From Oligella urethralis DSM 7531 (GTDB lineage: Bacteria > Pseudomonadota > Gammaproteobacteria > Burkholderiales > Burkholderiaceae_B), in contig NZ_AQVB01000014.1 in the NCBI RefSeq assembly GCF_000372065.1, positions 1 to 64,000 of the forward strand: 64,000 bases of DNA. The letters run 5' to 3'. This document shows, piece after piece, positions 47,920 through 57,700 of the stretch; positions within the stretch are counted from its first letter, which is position 1, and each line of letters begins with the position of its first letter. The position numbers and the translations under genes are program-made. The notes under the pieces are model-generated. The model saw nothing but the letters and a program-made list of their open reading frames with translations, searched no databases and was not told the origin of the DNA.

Positions 47920-48697
47920 ACACATGAGCTCTTTCAATCAATCCTCAGCTCAACCGAGCACTTGGCGTCGTTTTGCCAGTCCTCTGTACTTTGAGCGCTT
48001 TGCTAAACGTGGCGCAGTCGTGGCTTGGAGCATTGCCATCGTGCTTGGTATCATTGGTTGTGTTTACGGCTTTTTATTTGCGCCCTTAGATGCAGTACAG
48101 GGTAATAGCTATCGAATCATGTTTCTGCATGTGCCCAGCAGTTGGATGGCAATGATTATTTATGTGGCGATGGCTTTTTGGTCCATTATTTATTTGGTTT
48201 GGCGCACCCATACTTCCATTTTATTGGTGCGCGCTATGGCACCTACAGGGGCCTTGATGTGCTTATTGTCGTTGCTGAGTGGGGCCATTTGGGGTAAACC
48301 AACGTGGGGTACTTATTGGGTCTGGGATGCGCGCTTAACCGCCATGTTATTGTTATTGTTTCTGTATTTGGGTTTAATTGCTTTGTTGCAAAGTATTCGT
48401 AGCGAGCAAAGAGCGAACTTAGTGGCTGCGCTGTGGTCTATTGTTGGGGTCGTGAATGTGCCGATTATTTATTTCTCCGTCATTTGGTGGAATACCTTAC
48501 ATCAAGGCGCCAGTATCACCATGAGCCGTGGCATTTCGATTCATCCCGATATGTTATATGCCTTGCTTTTTATGAGCTTTGCGGCGTGGGCCTATGCGAT
48601 TGGTATGATTTTGGCGCGTGCGCGTTGGCTGCTCTTAAATAAATATGCCCATAGCGATTGGGCACAGCAAATCATCTTGGCGAAGGAGGGTCATTAA
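47912..48697 (+). CDS. ccmC: Haem handling protein CcmC
   Basis: 261 residues from the ATG at 47912. Six membrane helices with the tryptophan-rich WWD-type motif WGTYWVWDARLTA and the flanking haem histidines (FLHVPSSW and WWNTLHQGAS). It loads haem onto CcmE at the periplasmic face. A 23-residue polar N-terminal extension precedes the family start SPLYFERFAKR. It overlaps both ccmB and ccmD. Confidence 0.95.
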   Translation: MNKHMSSFNQSSAQPSTWRRFASPLYFERFAKRGAVVAWSIAIVLGIIGCVYGFLFAPLDAVQGNSYRIMFLHVPSSWMAMIIYVAMAFWSIIYLVWRTHTSILLVRAMAPTGALMCLLSLLSGAIWGKPTWGTYWVWDARLTAMLLLLFLYLGLIALLQSIRSEQRANLVAALWSIVGVVNVPIIYFSVIWWNTLHQGASITMSRGISIHPDMLYALLFMSFAAWAYAIGMILARARWLLLNKYAHSDWAQQIILAKEGH

Positions 48698-48885
48698 TGC
48701 ACTGGCAATCCGTCAATGAGTTTTTAACCATGGGTGGTCATGGGGTATATGTCTGGTCTGTTGTTTTATTGTGCGTGTTGATGCTAGTCGTCGAGGGGCT
48801 GTCCCTGAGGCAATTAAAGCAGAAAACACGGAAGCGTGTTCGTAGAATTCAGCGCTTAGCTTCAAAAAAGGTGTTCAATGAATAA
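48697..48885 (+). CDS. ccmD: Small membrane protein CcmD
   Basis: 62 residues. One membrane helix begins at SVNEFLTMGGHGVYVWSV, the conserved CcmD start, and a basic cytoplasmic tail follows (KQKTRKRVRRIQR). It stabilises the CcmABC-CcmE complex. The start overlaps the ccmC stop by one base, and its end overlaps ccmE by eight bases. Confidence 0.92.
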   Translation: MHWQSVNEFLTMGGHGVYVWSVVLLCVLMLVVEGLSLRQLKQKTRKRVRRIQRLASKKVFNE

Positions 48886-49354
48886 GCGACAAAAGCGATT
48901 GCTTTGGGTGTTGGTATTTGTGCTTGGTTTAATTGCTTGTACTGTTTTAGTGGTTAATGCCTTACGCAATAATATGGTGTTCTTTCACACGCCTAGCGAG
49001 GTGCGGGCGCACAAAGTCGCCCCCCATCAGTACGTGCGTGTCGGTGGTTTAGTAAGACCAGGCAGTTTAGTCAAGCACAAGGACTCGGTACAAATTGACT
49101 TCGAGTTGGTTGATGATGGCGATGCGATTCCAGTCAGCTATGAGGGTTTATTGCCAGATCTCTTTGGTGAGGGGCAGGGGGCAGTGCTTGAAGGAGAGTG
49201 GAATGGTGAGCGATTTATCGCTCAACGGGTGTTTGCTAAGCACGATGAAAACTACATGCCTCCTGAGGTAGAAAAAGCTGCCTCCACGATGCATCAGCAA
49301 TATACTGGTGGTGCGCTCCCGCTTGAGGGATCTAAGGCAGGGGAGACGCAATGA
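48878..49354 (+). CDS. ccmE: Haem chaperone CcmE
   Basis: 158 residues. An N-terminal membrane anchor (about 8-28) is followed by an OB-fold periplasmic domain with the covalent haem-binding H122 in VFAKHDENYMPPEV. It carries haem from CcmC to the CcmFH ligase. The motif is the HxxxY class of proteobacterial CcmE. The end overlaps ccmF by four bases (ATGA type). Confidence 0.96.
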   Translation: MNKRQKRLLWVLVFVLGLIACTVLVVNALRNNMVFFHTPSEVRAHKVAPHQYVRVGGLVRPGSLVKHKDSVQIDFELVDDGDAIPVSYEGLLPDLFGEGQGAVLEGEWNGERFIAQRVFAKHDENYMPPEVEKAASTMHQQYTGGALPLEGSKAGETQ

Positions 49355-51306
49355 TTTGGGTGAATTTAGGTAGCTTTGCCTTATTGCTAGGATTCATGTT
49401 TTCATTGTTTGCCGCTGTTGCTGCCTTTTATGCGGCAGCGAAGCGACAGGTGCTGATGCCCTTGGTTAGACTAAGTGGCAGTCTCACTAATTTACTGGTT
49501 CTAATCGCCTTTATTGCCCTCATCGTTGTGCTGTTGAATGATCTGTTTTATGTGCGCTATGTGGCTCAGCATTCGAATAGTCAATTGCCTGTGTTTTATA
49601 AAATCTCAGCGGCTTGGGGTGGCCATGAGGGTTCGCTCTTATTCTGGGCGCTGCTCTTAGGTATCTGGAATCAAGTGTTTTTGCGTTGGGCCAGGGCTTT
49701 ATCAGCAAGCATGGCACTGAATGCATTGGGCGTGTTGAGCGCAGTGATGAGCGGTTTTTTGCTGTTTATTTTGGCCGGTTCCAGTCCCTTTGAGTTAATT
49801 GAACCCGCACCACCTGAGGGGGCTGATTTAAATCCTTTATTGCAAGATATCGGTTTGGTTATCCATCCGCCCTTTTTATATCTGGGCTATGTGGGTACAA
49901 CCCATGTCTTTGCCTTATCCTTAGCCGCTTTAATTAGCGGTGATGCGGGAAGAGCTTGGGCAGCCAGTTGTCGTCCGTGGGCATTGGCGGCTTGGGGCTT
50001 TTTATCGATTGGGATTTTAATCGGCAGTATGTGGGCCTATTATGAACTAGGCTGGGGTGGTTGGTGGTTCTGGGACCCAGTGGAAAATGCCTCCTTAATG
50101 CCCTGGTTTTGTTTGACCGCATTGATTCATTGCTTGTTGGTGGCAGAAAAACGGCAGGTATTCCGCCATTGGAGCATTTTATTAAGCATTGCCTCCTTTG
50201 CCTTGGCTTTATTGGGTACTTTTTTAGTGCGTTCAGGTGTGTTAACCTCGGTGCATGCCTTTGCTAGCGATGCGACTCGCGGGGTCGCTATTTTAATCTT
50301 CTTATGTGTGGTGATAGGTGCGGCTTTAACACTGTATGCTTGGCGTGCTCCGAAACTACAGGAAAATGCACAAGGTTTTGCCTTATTTTCGCGCGAGTCG
50401 TTATTGCTGCTGAATAATGTGTTGCTGGTGGTCTCCTGTGTCAGCGTGATGGTGGGCACTTTATTTCCACTTCTTACCGAAGCTTTTCAACTTGGTCAGT
50501 TCTCGGTAGGCGCACCGTATTTTGAGTCGGTGCTTGCACCCTTGTGGTTATTGTTGTTATTGCTGATACCGCTGGCTATTTTTGCCCGTTGGAAGTATGA
50601 CAGCGTTGCACGTATGTCTAAGGATTTAATTATTCCGCTAGTACCAGCCAGCTGCATTGGTATGAGCATGCCAATGTGGTGGGAGGATTTTTCTTGGTGG
50701 CTAGGTCTAGGTTTTACAACGGCCTGGTGGGTAGCTTTTGCCTCAATTTATTTGTTAATTGATCGGATGCGACGGAACCAGCAACCACTGTGGAAGTTGC
50801 CGTTACATTTTATAGGCATGAATTTAGGGCATTTGGGCTTGGCAATTTTTGTGATCGGCGCCTTAGCAGCTAAAAACTATGCCGTCGAATATAATCGGGT
50901 GATTTATCCGCGTCAAAGCCTACAGATCGAGCACTATGAGATTCGCTTTATGCACCTAGAGGGTAAGGTCGGCCCTAATTTTGATTCGCTTATCGGGCAT
51001 TTTGAGGTGTGGGAAGATGATAAGCTATTGGCACGCCTACGGCCAGAGAAGCGGCAGTATTTTTCCGGTGGCGAACCGACCACAGAAACGTCGATTAATC
51101 GGGGTGTATTCCGTGATTTATATATGAGTTTGGGCGAGATGCAAGGCACGGATTTTGAAACTAGTCCTTGGACCATTCGTTTTTATTATAAACCTTTAAT
51201 GAATTGGGTCTGGGCTGGGTTTATGATGATGGCCTTAGCCGCTTTACTGTCCTTTAAAGGGCTACGGCGTCCAAAGATGAACACGCAGCGACAGCAAACG
51301 GAGTAA
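49351..51306 (+). CDS. ccmF: Cytochrome c haem lyase subunit CcmF
   Basis: 651 residues, about 14-15 membrane helices. The WWD motif is WGGWWFWDPVENASLMPW, with haem-binding histidines nearby (WGGHEGSLLFW and IHPPFLYLGYVG). It ligates haem to apocytochromes together with CcmH. Length and motif order are standard for CcmF. ccmG follows after two bases. Confidence 0.96.
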   Translation: MIWVNLGSFALLLGFMFSLFAAVAAFYAAAKRQVLMPLVRLSGSLTNLLVLIAFIALIVVLLNDLFYVRYVAQHSNSQLPVFYKISAAWGGHEGSLLFWALLLGIWNQVFLRWARALSASMALNALGVLSAVMSGFLLFILAGSSPFELIEPAPPEGADLNPLLQDIGLVIHPPFLYLGYVGTTHVFALSLAALISGDAGRAWAASCRPWALAAWGFLSIGILIGSMWAYYELGWGGWWFWDPVENASLMPWFCLTALIHCLLVAEKRQVFRHWSILLSIASFALALLGTFLVRSGVLTSVHAFASDATRGVAILIFLCVVIGAALTLYAWRAPKLQENAQGFALFSRESLLLLNNVLLVVSCVSVMVGTLFPLLTEAFQLGQFSVGAPYFESVLAPLWLLLLLLIPLAIFARWKYDSVARMSKDLIIPLVPASCIGMSMPMWWEDFSWWLGLGFTTAWWVAFASIYLLIDRMRRNQQPLWKLPLHFIGMNLGHLGLAIFVIGALAAKNYAVEYNRVIYPRQSLQIEHYEIRFMHLEGKVGPNFDSLIGHFEVWEDDKLLARLRPEKRQYFSGGEPTTETSINRGVFRDLYMSLGEMQGTDFETSPWTIRFYYKPLMNWVWAGFMMMALAALLSFKGLRRPKMNTQRQQTE

Positions 51307-51308
51307 GT

Positions 51309-51851
51309 ATGTGGCTTAAACGTTTTTGGCCCTTATTGTTATTGGGCGCCCTAGTACTGTTATTGGCGATAGGCTTGGGTAGGGAGCAAAAGCCGCTGTC
51401 ATCGGCCTTGGTCGGTAAGGCGATGCCAGCATTTAATTTACCGTCGTTGAAAAATCAAAATCAACGCTATGATCAATCCTTATTTCGTGGACAGGTTTTT
51501 GTGTTGAATGTTTGGGCATCTTGGTGTGAGGCGTGTCAATACGAGCATAAAATTTTTGTTGAACAGCCATTACCCGAGAATGTGGCCTTGGTGGGTTTGA
51601 ATTATAAGGATCAAAGTGGCCCAGCCTTACGTTGGTTGCGTGACTGGGGTGATCCTTATCGTCTTAGCTTACAAGATGAACAGGGTCGTTTGGGCTTGGA
51701 TTTGGGTGTTTATGGTGTGCCTGAAACCTTTGTGATTAATGAGCGTGGCATCATTACACATCGTCATGTGGGTGCTTTGGATGAAGAGAGTTGGACGCAG
51801 GATTTGTTACCAGCGGTACGGCGTGCCTTAGCGCAACAGCAGGCAGATTAA
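51309..51851 (+). CDS. ccmG: Thiol:disulfide oxidoreductase CcmG (DsbE)
   Basis: 180 residues. A membrane anchor (about 5-25) precedes a thioredoxin fold with the active site WCEAC (C73 and C76) in NVWASWCEACQYE, then GVPETFVI with the cis-Pro. It reduces the apocytochrome CxxCH thiols in the periplasm. The active site is CEAC, not the commoner CPTC or CVPC. It lies between ccmF and ccmH. Confidence 0.95.
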   Translation: MWLKRFWPLLLLGALVLLLAIGLGREQKPLSSALVGKAMPAFNLPSLKNQNQRYDQSLFRGQVFVLNVWASWCEACQYEHKIFVEQPLPENVALVGLNYKDQSGPALRWLRDWGDPYRLSLQDEQGRLGLDLGVYGVPETFVINERGIITHRHVGALDEESWTQDLLPAVRRALAQQQAD

Positions 51852-51867
51852 TTGTTGTCATTTTGAT

Positions 51868-52317
51868 ATGAAAAAATTATTTAATCATACATTATTAAGC
51901 CTCCTTTTTGCGGCTGTTTTGAGTTTAATGACCCTAACTGCGCAGGCTCAGGAGGGCATGGCACCAATCACCTTAAGTCCGGAACTGGAGCAACGTGAGC
52001 ATCAGTTGGCGAAGAATTTACGTTGTTTAGTCTGTCAAAATCAATCCATCGCAGATTCGGGCGCGGGGCTGGCCGATGATCTGAAGGCAGAGATTCGCTT
52101 ACAGCTTAGCTTAGGCAAAAGTGATGAGGAGATCGTGCAGCATATGGTTGAGCGTTATGGTGAATTTATTAATTACAAACCCGCCTTTAATAGCACTACT
52201 TTTTTATTATGGGTGGGCCCTGCTCTGGTGTTAGGCCTTATGTTAGTGCTTTTAATCAGAACCATCCGTCAACAGGGTAAGGGTTTAAATATGCGAGATT
52301 CGGAGTCAGCAGAATAA
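51868..52317 (+). CDS. ccmH: Cytochrome c-type biogenesis protein CcmH
   Basis: 149 residues. A signal peptide ends AQAQ; the redox pair is C53 and C56 in LRCLVCQNQSIADS, followed by VQHMVERYGEFINYKPAFN and one C-terminal membrane helix. This is the short CcmH (CcmL-like) with the TPR part encoded separately as ccmI. It keeps apocytochromes reduced for haem ligation. Its stop overlaps the ccmI start by one base. Confidence 0.95.
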   Translation: MKKLFNHTLLSLLFAAVLSLMTLTAQAQEGMAPITLSPELEQREHQLAKNLRCLVCQNQSIADSGAGLADDLKAEIRLQLSLGKSDEEIVQHMVERYGEFINYKPAFNSTTFLLWVGPALVLGLMLVLLIRTIRQQGKGLNMRDSESAE

Positions 52318-53159
52318 TGAATAGTTCTTATTGGATTATTGTCGGCGTCATTTTAGCGCTGCTTATTTGTAGTGTATTGTTTTTGCGTTTACGACCTAAA
52401 GAAAGTGGTCGTAGTTGGTATTTGGGCTTTTTAGTGATCCCCTTGATAGCCGGTGGGGTATTTTACTTTCTTTATCTTAAGGATCAACGGGATCCGGCGG
52501 CCACTTTTGAGCGAACGGGTAATGTCGCGCAGTTTATTGATGCGGTGTCCTTGTTAGAACAGCGCGTGGAGGCCAATCCTGAAGACTACAAGGGGCAGTT
52601 GATGTTAGCGCATAGTTATCGGGCAATGGGTCGTTACGAGGAGTCTGTCGCTCGTTTTGGTAAGGCTTGGCCCTTAATCGAAAAGGATCCGAATAATTTG
52701 GCCCTTTTTGCCGGTGCCCTAGCTATTTACCGCGGTGGCTTTGAAGGTAAGCCATTGGAGTTGATCGGTCAGGCATTGGCGCTGGAGGCGGATAACCCTG
52801 ATGCCTTGATGCTCTTAGGTGGGGCCATGTTCCAGCAGGGTAATTACGCTGAAGCGATCAAAAGTTGGGAGCGATTATTAGCCGATAAAAGCATCCAAGA
52901 AGAAGATAAAATCTGGATTAAAGAGCAGCTTGAGGAAGCCAAATTAGCCGCTAGTGATCCGGAAGCCTATGCTGAATTAATCAAACAGCGTGAGGCGGAT
53001 ATATTTGGTGCGGGTGGGGGCCATCCGAGTGGTGCCATGGGCAGTATGATGTCGGAGTCCGTGATGGGTTCGCCTGCGACTGGGACTCGCCCCAGCTCAG
53101 GCTCAGGGCATCCTGATTTTATGTTAGGTGCCCCAGTGAGCGGGGCAAAGCCGCACTAA
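52317..53159 (+). CDS. ccmI: Cytochrome c biogenesis protein CcmI (TPR)
   Basis: 280 residues. Two N-terminal membrane helices (about 5-25 and 36-54) are followed by TPR-like repeats in the periplasm (NPEDYKGQLMLAHSYRAMGR, ALEADNPDALMLLGGAMFQ). It presents apocytochromes to the ligase. The C-terminal about 45 residues are Gly/Ser/Pro/Met-rich, of low complexity. It is the last gene of the ccm cluster; a terminator follows. Confidence 0.92.
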   Translation: MNSSYWIIVGVILALLICSVLFLRLRPKESGRSWYLGFLVIPLIAGGVFYFLYLKDQRDPAATFERTGNVAQFIDAVSLLEQRVEANPEDYKGQLMLAHSYRAMGRYEESVARFGKAWPLIEKDPNNLALFAGALAIYRGGFEGKPLELIGQALALEADNPDALMLLGGAMFQQGNYAEAIKSWERLLADKSIQEEDKIWIKEQLEEAKLAASDPEAYAELIKQREADIFGAGGGHPSGAMGSMMSESVMGSPATGTRPSSGSGHPDFMLGAPVSGAKPH

Positions 53160-53180
53160 TTGAGTCTTGAATCAGACGAT

Positions 53181-53216
53181 AAGCGCTGCCTCTGATGATT
53201 CAGGGCAGCGCTTTTG
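53181..53216 (+). terminator. Terminator of the ccm operon
   Basis: AAGCGCTGCC pairs with GGCAGCGCTT, with a further inner CTGA/TCAG stem and a short loop, followed by TTTT. It lies 22 bases after the ccmI stop. Confidence 0.85.
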
Positions 53217-53245
53217 AGATTGCCGAAGTCAGCTAAGCACTCCGC

Positions 53246-54598
53246 TTAATACACGCCTTGTTCAATCATGGCATCGGCCACTTTGCGGAAGCCGGCAATA
53301 TTAGCACCTAAAACCAAGTTATGTGGTTCACCGAACTCCTCAGCGGTATTAGCGCATTGGCGGTAAATATTTTCCATAATGATTCGGAGACGGTGATCAA
53401 CCTCTTCAAAAGTCCATTGTTGCATACTTGCGTTTTGTGCCATTTCCAGTTGGCTGGTGGCGACACCGCCGGCATTAGCCGCCTTACCTGGACCATAGAG
53501 GATTTTTGCCTGTAAGAATTTATGCACCGCTTCAGGCGTGCTTGGCATATTGGCGCCCTCTGAAACCAAGATACAGCCATTGGCTAAGAGTGTTTCTGCG
53601 TCATGCTCATTAAGCTCATTTTGCGTTGCGCAAGGAAAGGCTAATTCACAAGGCACCGACCACACTGGATTTCGACCCTCTGGATAGTCCTCAACAGGTG
53701 TATACACAGCATCTGGACGGTATTTAAGATAGCTTTCTAGGCTCTCATTGGCCCCTTCTTTGAGACGTTTAAGCGTATTTAGGTTGATGCCGTGCTTATC
53801 CCAAATAAAGCCTCTGGAATCACTACACGTCACTGGAATGGCGCCTAATTGTTGCAGCTTTTCAATGGTGTAAATGGCTACGTTACCGGCACCGGAAACG
53901 GTACAGATGCGACCTTCTAAGTCCTTATTATGGGCTTTGAGCATGTTTTGTGCAAAATAAACGCAGCCATAGCCCGTGGCCTCGGTGCGTGCTAAGGAAC
54001 CACCCCAAAGCGGGCGCTTACCAGTCAGTACACCCTCGTAGTGACCGGTGAGACGCTTATACTGACCAAACATATAGCCGATTTCGCGTGAGCCTACACC
54101 AATATCACCCGCAGGCACATCAATGGTCGCACCGATATGGCGATAAAGCTCTGTCATAAAGGCCTGGCAGAAACGCATAATTTCAGCAGGGGATTTATCT
54201 TTGGGGTCAAAGTCTGCACCCCCTTTGGCGCCACCAATGGCTAAACCAGTGAGTGCATTTTTGAAAATTTGTTCGAAGCCTAAAAACTTAATCACACTGG
54301 AGCACACGCTAGGGTGGAAGCGAAGACCGCCCTTGTACGGGCCTAAGGCTGAGTTGGACTGCACACGAAAGCCGCGGTTAACGCGAACCCGACCCCTATC
54401 ATCAGTCCAAGCAATACGGAAAACGATTTGTCGCTCCGGCTCAACAATGCGCTCTAAAATACCATTATCTTCGTATTTTGACTCACGAGCAAATAAAGGC
54501 TCTAAGGACTCCAGAACCTCGTGTACCGCTTGTGTGAACTCTGGTTCATGCGGGTTAATTTTGTGAAATCGAGTGAAAGTATTTTCTAAATAGCTCAT
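53246..54598 (-). CDS. gdhA: NADP-specific glutamate dehydrogenase
   Basis: 450 residues from the ATG at 54598. The substrate site has ALGPYKGGLRFHP, the catalytic Lys is in GGAKGGADFDPK, and VSGAGNVA is the dinucleotide turn. It makes glutamate from 2-oxoglutarate and ammonia. The long in-frame reading upstream (TTG at 54673) runs through nested inverted repeats and is rejected. No good ribosome binding site precedes the ATG; bases 8-17 upstream are one arm of the outer repeat, so translation may depend on the leader fold. Confidence 0.94.
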   Translation of the reverse strand: MSYLENTFTRFHKINPHEPEFTQAVHEVLESLEPLFARESKYEDNGILERIVEPERQIVFRIAWTDDRGRVRVNRGFRVQSNSALGPYKGGLRFHPSVCSSVIKFLGFEQIFKNALTGLAIGGAKGGADFDPKDKSPAEIMRFCQAFMTELYRHIGATIDVPAGDIGVGSREIGYMFGQYKRLTGHYEGVLTGKRPLWGGSLARTEATGYGCVYFAQNMLKAHNKDLEGRICTVSGAGNVAIYTIEKLQQLGAIPVTCSDSRGFIWDKHGINLNTLKRLKEGANESLESYLKYRPDAVYTPVEDYPEGRNPVWSVPCELAFPCATQNELNEHDAETLLANGCILVSEGANMPSTPEAVHKFLQAKILYGPGKAANAGGVATSQLEMAQNASMQQWTFEEVDHRLRIIMENIYRQCANTAEEFGEPHNLVLGANIAGFRKVADAMIEQGVY

Positions 54599-54605
54599 GA
54601 TAGTG

Positions 54606-54689
54606 ATAGGAAAATAGATTAAAAGGCCGTGGATAAAGATAGATAAAATGCATCTATATCTATCCTTATCCAACGATCCATTTTCCTAT
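54606..54689 (-). promoter_or_regulatory. Nested inverted repeats in the gdhA leader
   Basis: Outer arms ATAGGAAAAT (54606-54615) and ATTTTCCTAT (54680-54689) are perfectly complementary. Inner arms GGATAAAGATAGAT (54631-54644) and ATCTATCCTTATCC (54658-54671) have one mismatch and a 13-base spacer. The whole lies 8-91 bases upstream of the gdhA ATG. Confidence 0.6.
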
Positions 54690-54719
54690 TTTAAGCTACT
54701 TTTGTGCAAGTAAAATGGC

Positions 54720-57700
54720 TTATGCGGCTAAATTTCTCCCGGAAATTAATTGTTTTAGCAACGTCTCGCGTTTTTGCTCCATTGCCTTAACCGATTTCTC
54801 TTTGATGTGGCCATAACCGCGAATATCATCCGGATAATTGGCTAATTCCAAGGCTAGGTCATAGTTATTCTCATTGAGTGATAATTTGAGTTGATCTAGC
54901 ATGGTCAAATAATCCGTGATCAGTCGACGCTCTAAGACCCGGTCTGGATGTCTACCAAAGGGGTCAAAGGCGGTACCGCGGAGGAACTTCAGTTTGCTCA
55001 GCACCTTAAAGAGGGTAAAGATATAGGGGCCGAACTTTTTCTTGCGCGGCGCACCCTCACCATCTTTAAGCTTTAAGCTCGGGGGCGAGAGATGTACATA
55101 AAGCTGATAGTCTTTACCAGGCTCACCCTCAAACTGACGTCTTAAGCGCTCAAAGAACTCTGGTCTTAAGTAGAGCCTAGCCACCTCGTACTCATCCTTA
55201 TAAGCCATCAGCTTATGCAGATTACGCGCCACCGTTTGTGTCAGACGGCGGGCGTGCTTACCAGCAACACGCTGTTCTACCTCGCGCACGGCAGCCACCG
55301 CCTGCGTAAAGCGATCGGCATAGGCTTGGTTTTGATAGTCCACTAAACGCTTAGTTAAACGCTCAATTAAACCATCTAAGTTTTCCGCAAAGTGAATGGC
55401 TTGGGTCGAGCGGCCTTGCTCATCTGCAATGTTCAGCTGTGCCTCAGCTGCGGCCGGTACAACTGAATCGGTGCCGTGAACCGCTAGATGACGGCCCCAT
55501 TCAAAGGCCTCTTTATTTTTATCCACGGCGACATTATTCAGCTCAAAGGCACGCATAATGCTTTCGTAATGAAGCGGGATTTTGCCATGTTGCCAAGCAA
55601 AGCCCATCAAGAGTGGGTTGGCGTAGATGGTGTCGCCTAGTAGCTTTAAAGCCATACGATTGGCGTCAAAGAACAGCACATTATCTTCACCGAGGACATC
55701 TTGGATGTCATGCTCTGTGATTTTGCTTGGATAACGCCATTTGCGGTTGGCAATAATCTCTGCGGTTGGCGTTTTAGCCTGGTTAATTGCACCCCAGGTG
55801 CGGCCTTTTTGTGCTTTGGAGGTAATTTCCTTAGAGGCTGCAACCAAGGAATCGCAACCTAAAATCACATCTGCCTCACCAATACCAATCCGTGTGGCAT
55901 AGAGATCTGCGGGTTGTTCACCGATTTGTACGTGACTGATCACCGCCCCGCCTTTTTGGGCAAGACCGGTAATATCCAACACATGTACGCCTTTACACTC
56001 TAAATGCGCCGCCATGCCTAAAATCGCACCCACTGTTACTACGCCAGTACCACCCACGCCGGGTACTAGAATATTGAAAGCACGGTCAATGGCCGGTAGT
56101 TGTGGTGCGGGCAGGTTTTTATCAAGGCTAGGCAGACTGGTGCCGTCAACCTTGGGCTTGATCATTTGTGCACCTTCAGCGGTGACAAAGCTTGGGCAAA
56201 AACCCTTCAAACACGAGAAATCCTTATTACAGCTCGATTGATTAATCTGACGCTTGGTGCCGAGCGGTGTTTCATAGGGCTCAACCGATAAGCAATGCGA
56301 TTTTACACTGCAATCACCGCAGCCCTCACAAACCTCATCATTAATAAAGACACGGCGCGCCGGATCCGGGTAGGTGCCACGCTTACGGCGGCGACGCTTC
56401 TCGGTGGCACAGGTTTGGTCGTAGATGATAATGGTAGTACCAGGCGTGCTACGCATTTCCTCCATGACCGCATCGTAATCATCACGGTGACGAATTTCTG
56501 GGTTATTAACTAATGAAACGCCTTTGTATTTTTCAGGCTCGTCCGTGACAATCACCACCTTTTTTACCCCTTCGGCAACCAAGCTGGCATTAATCATGGG
56601 GACCGTCAGGGTGCCGTCGACTGGCTGTCCACCCGTCATGGCAACAGCGTCATTGTATAGAATCCGGTAGGTGATATTAGCCTTAGCGGCGATGGCGGCA
56701 CGAATGGCCAGAATGCCTGAGTGGAAGTAAGTACCATCGCCGAGATTGGCAAAAATGTGCTTGGTATTAGTAAAATGCTGTTGGCCAATCCACGTCACGC
56801 CCTCACCACCCATTTGGGTAAAGGTGTCGGTATTGCGATCCATCCAGATGGTCATATAGTGGCAACCAATGCCCGCAACGGCACGGGAGCCTTCAGGTAC
56901 CCGAGTTGAGGTGTTGTGCGGACAGCCAGAGCAGAACCAAGGCTTGCGCTCGCTCACCACAGAGATACGGGCCGCATCCTTTTCCTTGGCGCGGATAATG
57001 GCAATGCGTGCCTCAATGGTGGCACGGATTTCTGCCGGTATCTCACGCTTTAATAGACGTTGAGCAATGGCTTTGGCAATAATGGCTGGCGATAATTCGG
57101 CATTTGGCGGTAGTAACCAAGGCCCACGCGGTACCGACCATTCACCGCCACCACCGTCCTTGGCATCATACTTACCATAGACCTCAGGACGTACATCATC
57201 ACGCCAGTTATAGAGCTCCTCCTTAATGGCATACTCCATAATTTGACGTTTTTCTTCAACGACTAAAATCTCATCTAAACCCGTCGCAAACTCGCGCGCC
57301 CCTTGTGCCTCTAGGGGCCAGACACAGCCTACCTTATAGAGGCGAATACCAAGGGTAGTACAATTTTTTTCGTCTAAACCTAAGTCAATTAAGGCCTGAC
57401 GCACATCCAGGTAGGCCTTACCGGCGGTCATAATGCCGAATTTAGCATTAGGTGAATCAAACACAATACGGTCAATTTTATTGGCACGTACATAGGCAAG
57501 GGCAGCGTACCAACGGTAGTTATTAAGACGTTCTTCTTGTGCTAATGGTGTATCAGGCCAGCGGATATTTAAACCGTCTGCTGGTAATTCAAAATCCTCA
57601 GGATAAATTGGCTGTACTCGATTTACATCAATGTCAACGGAAGCACTGGACTCCACTACATCGGTGACGCACTTCATGCTCACCCATAGACCAGAATAAC

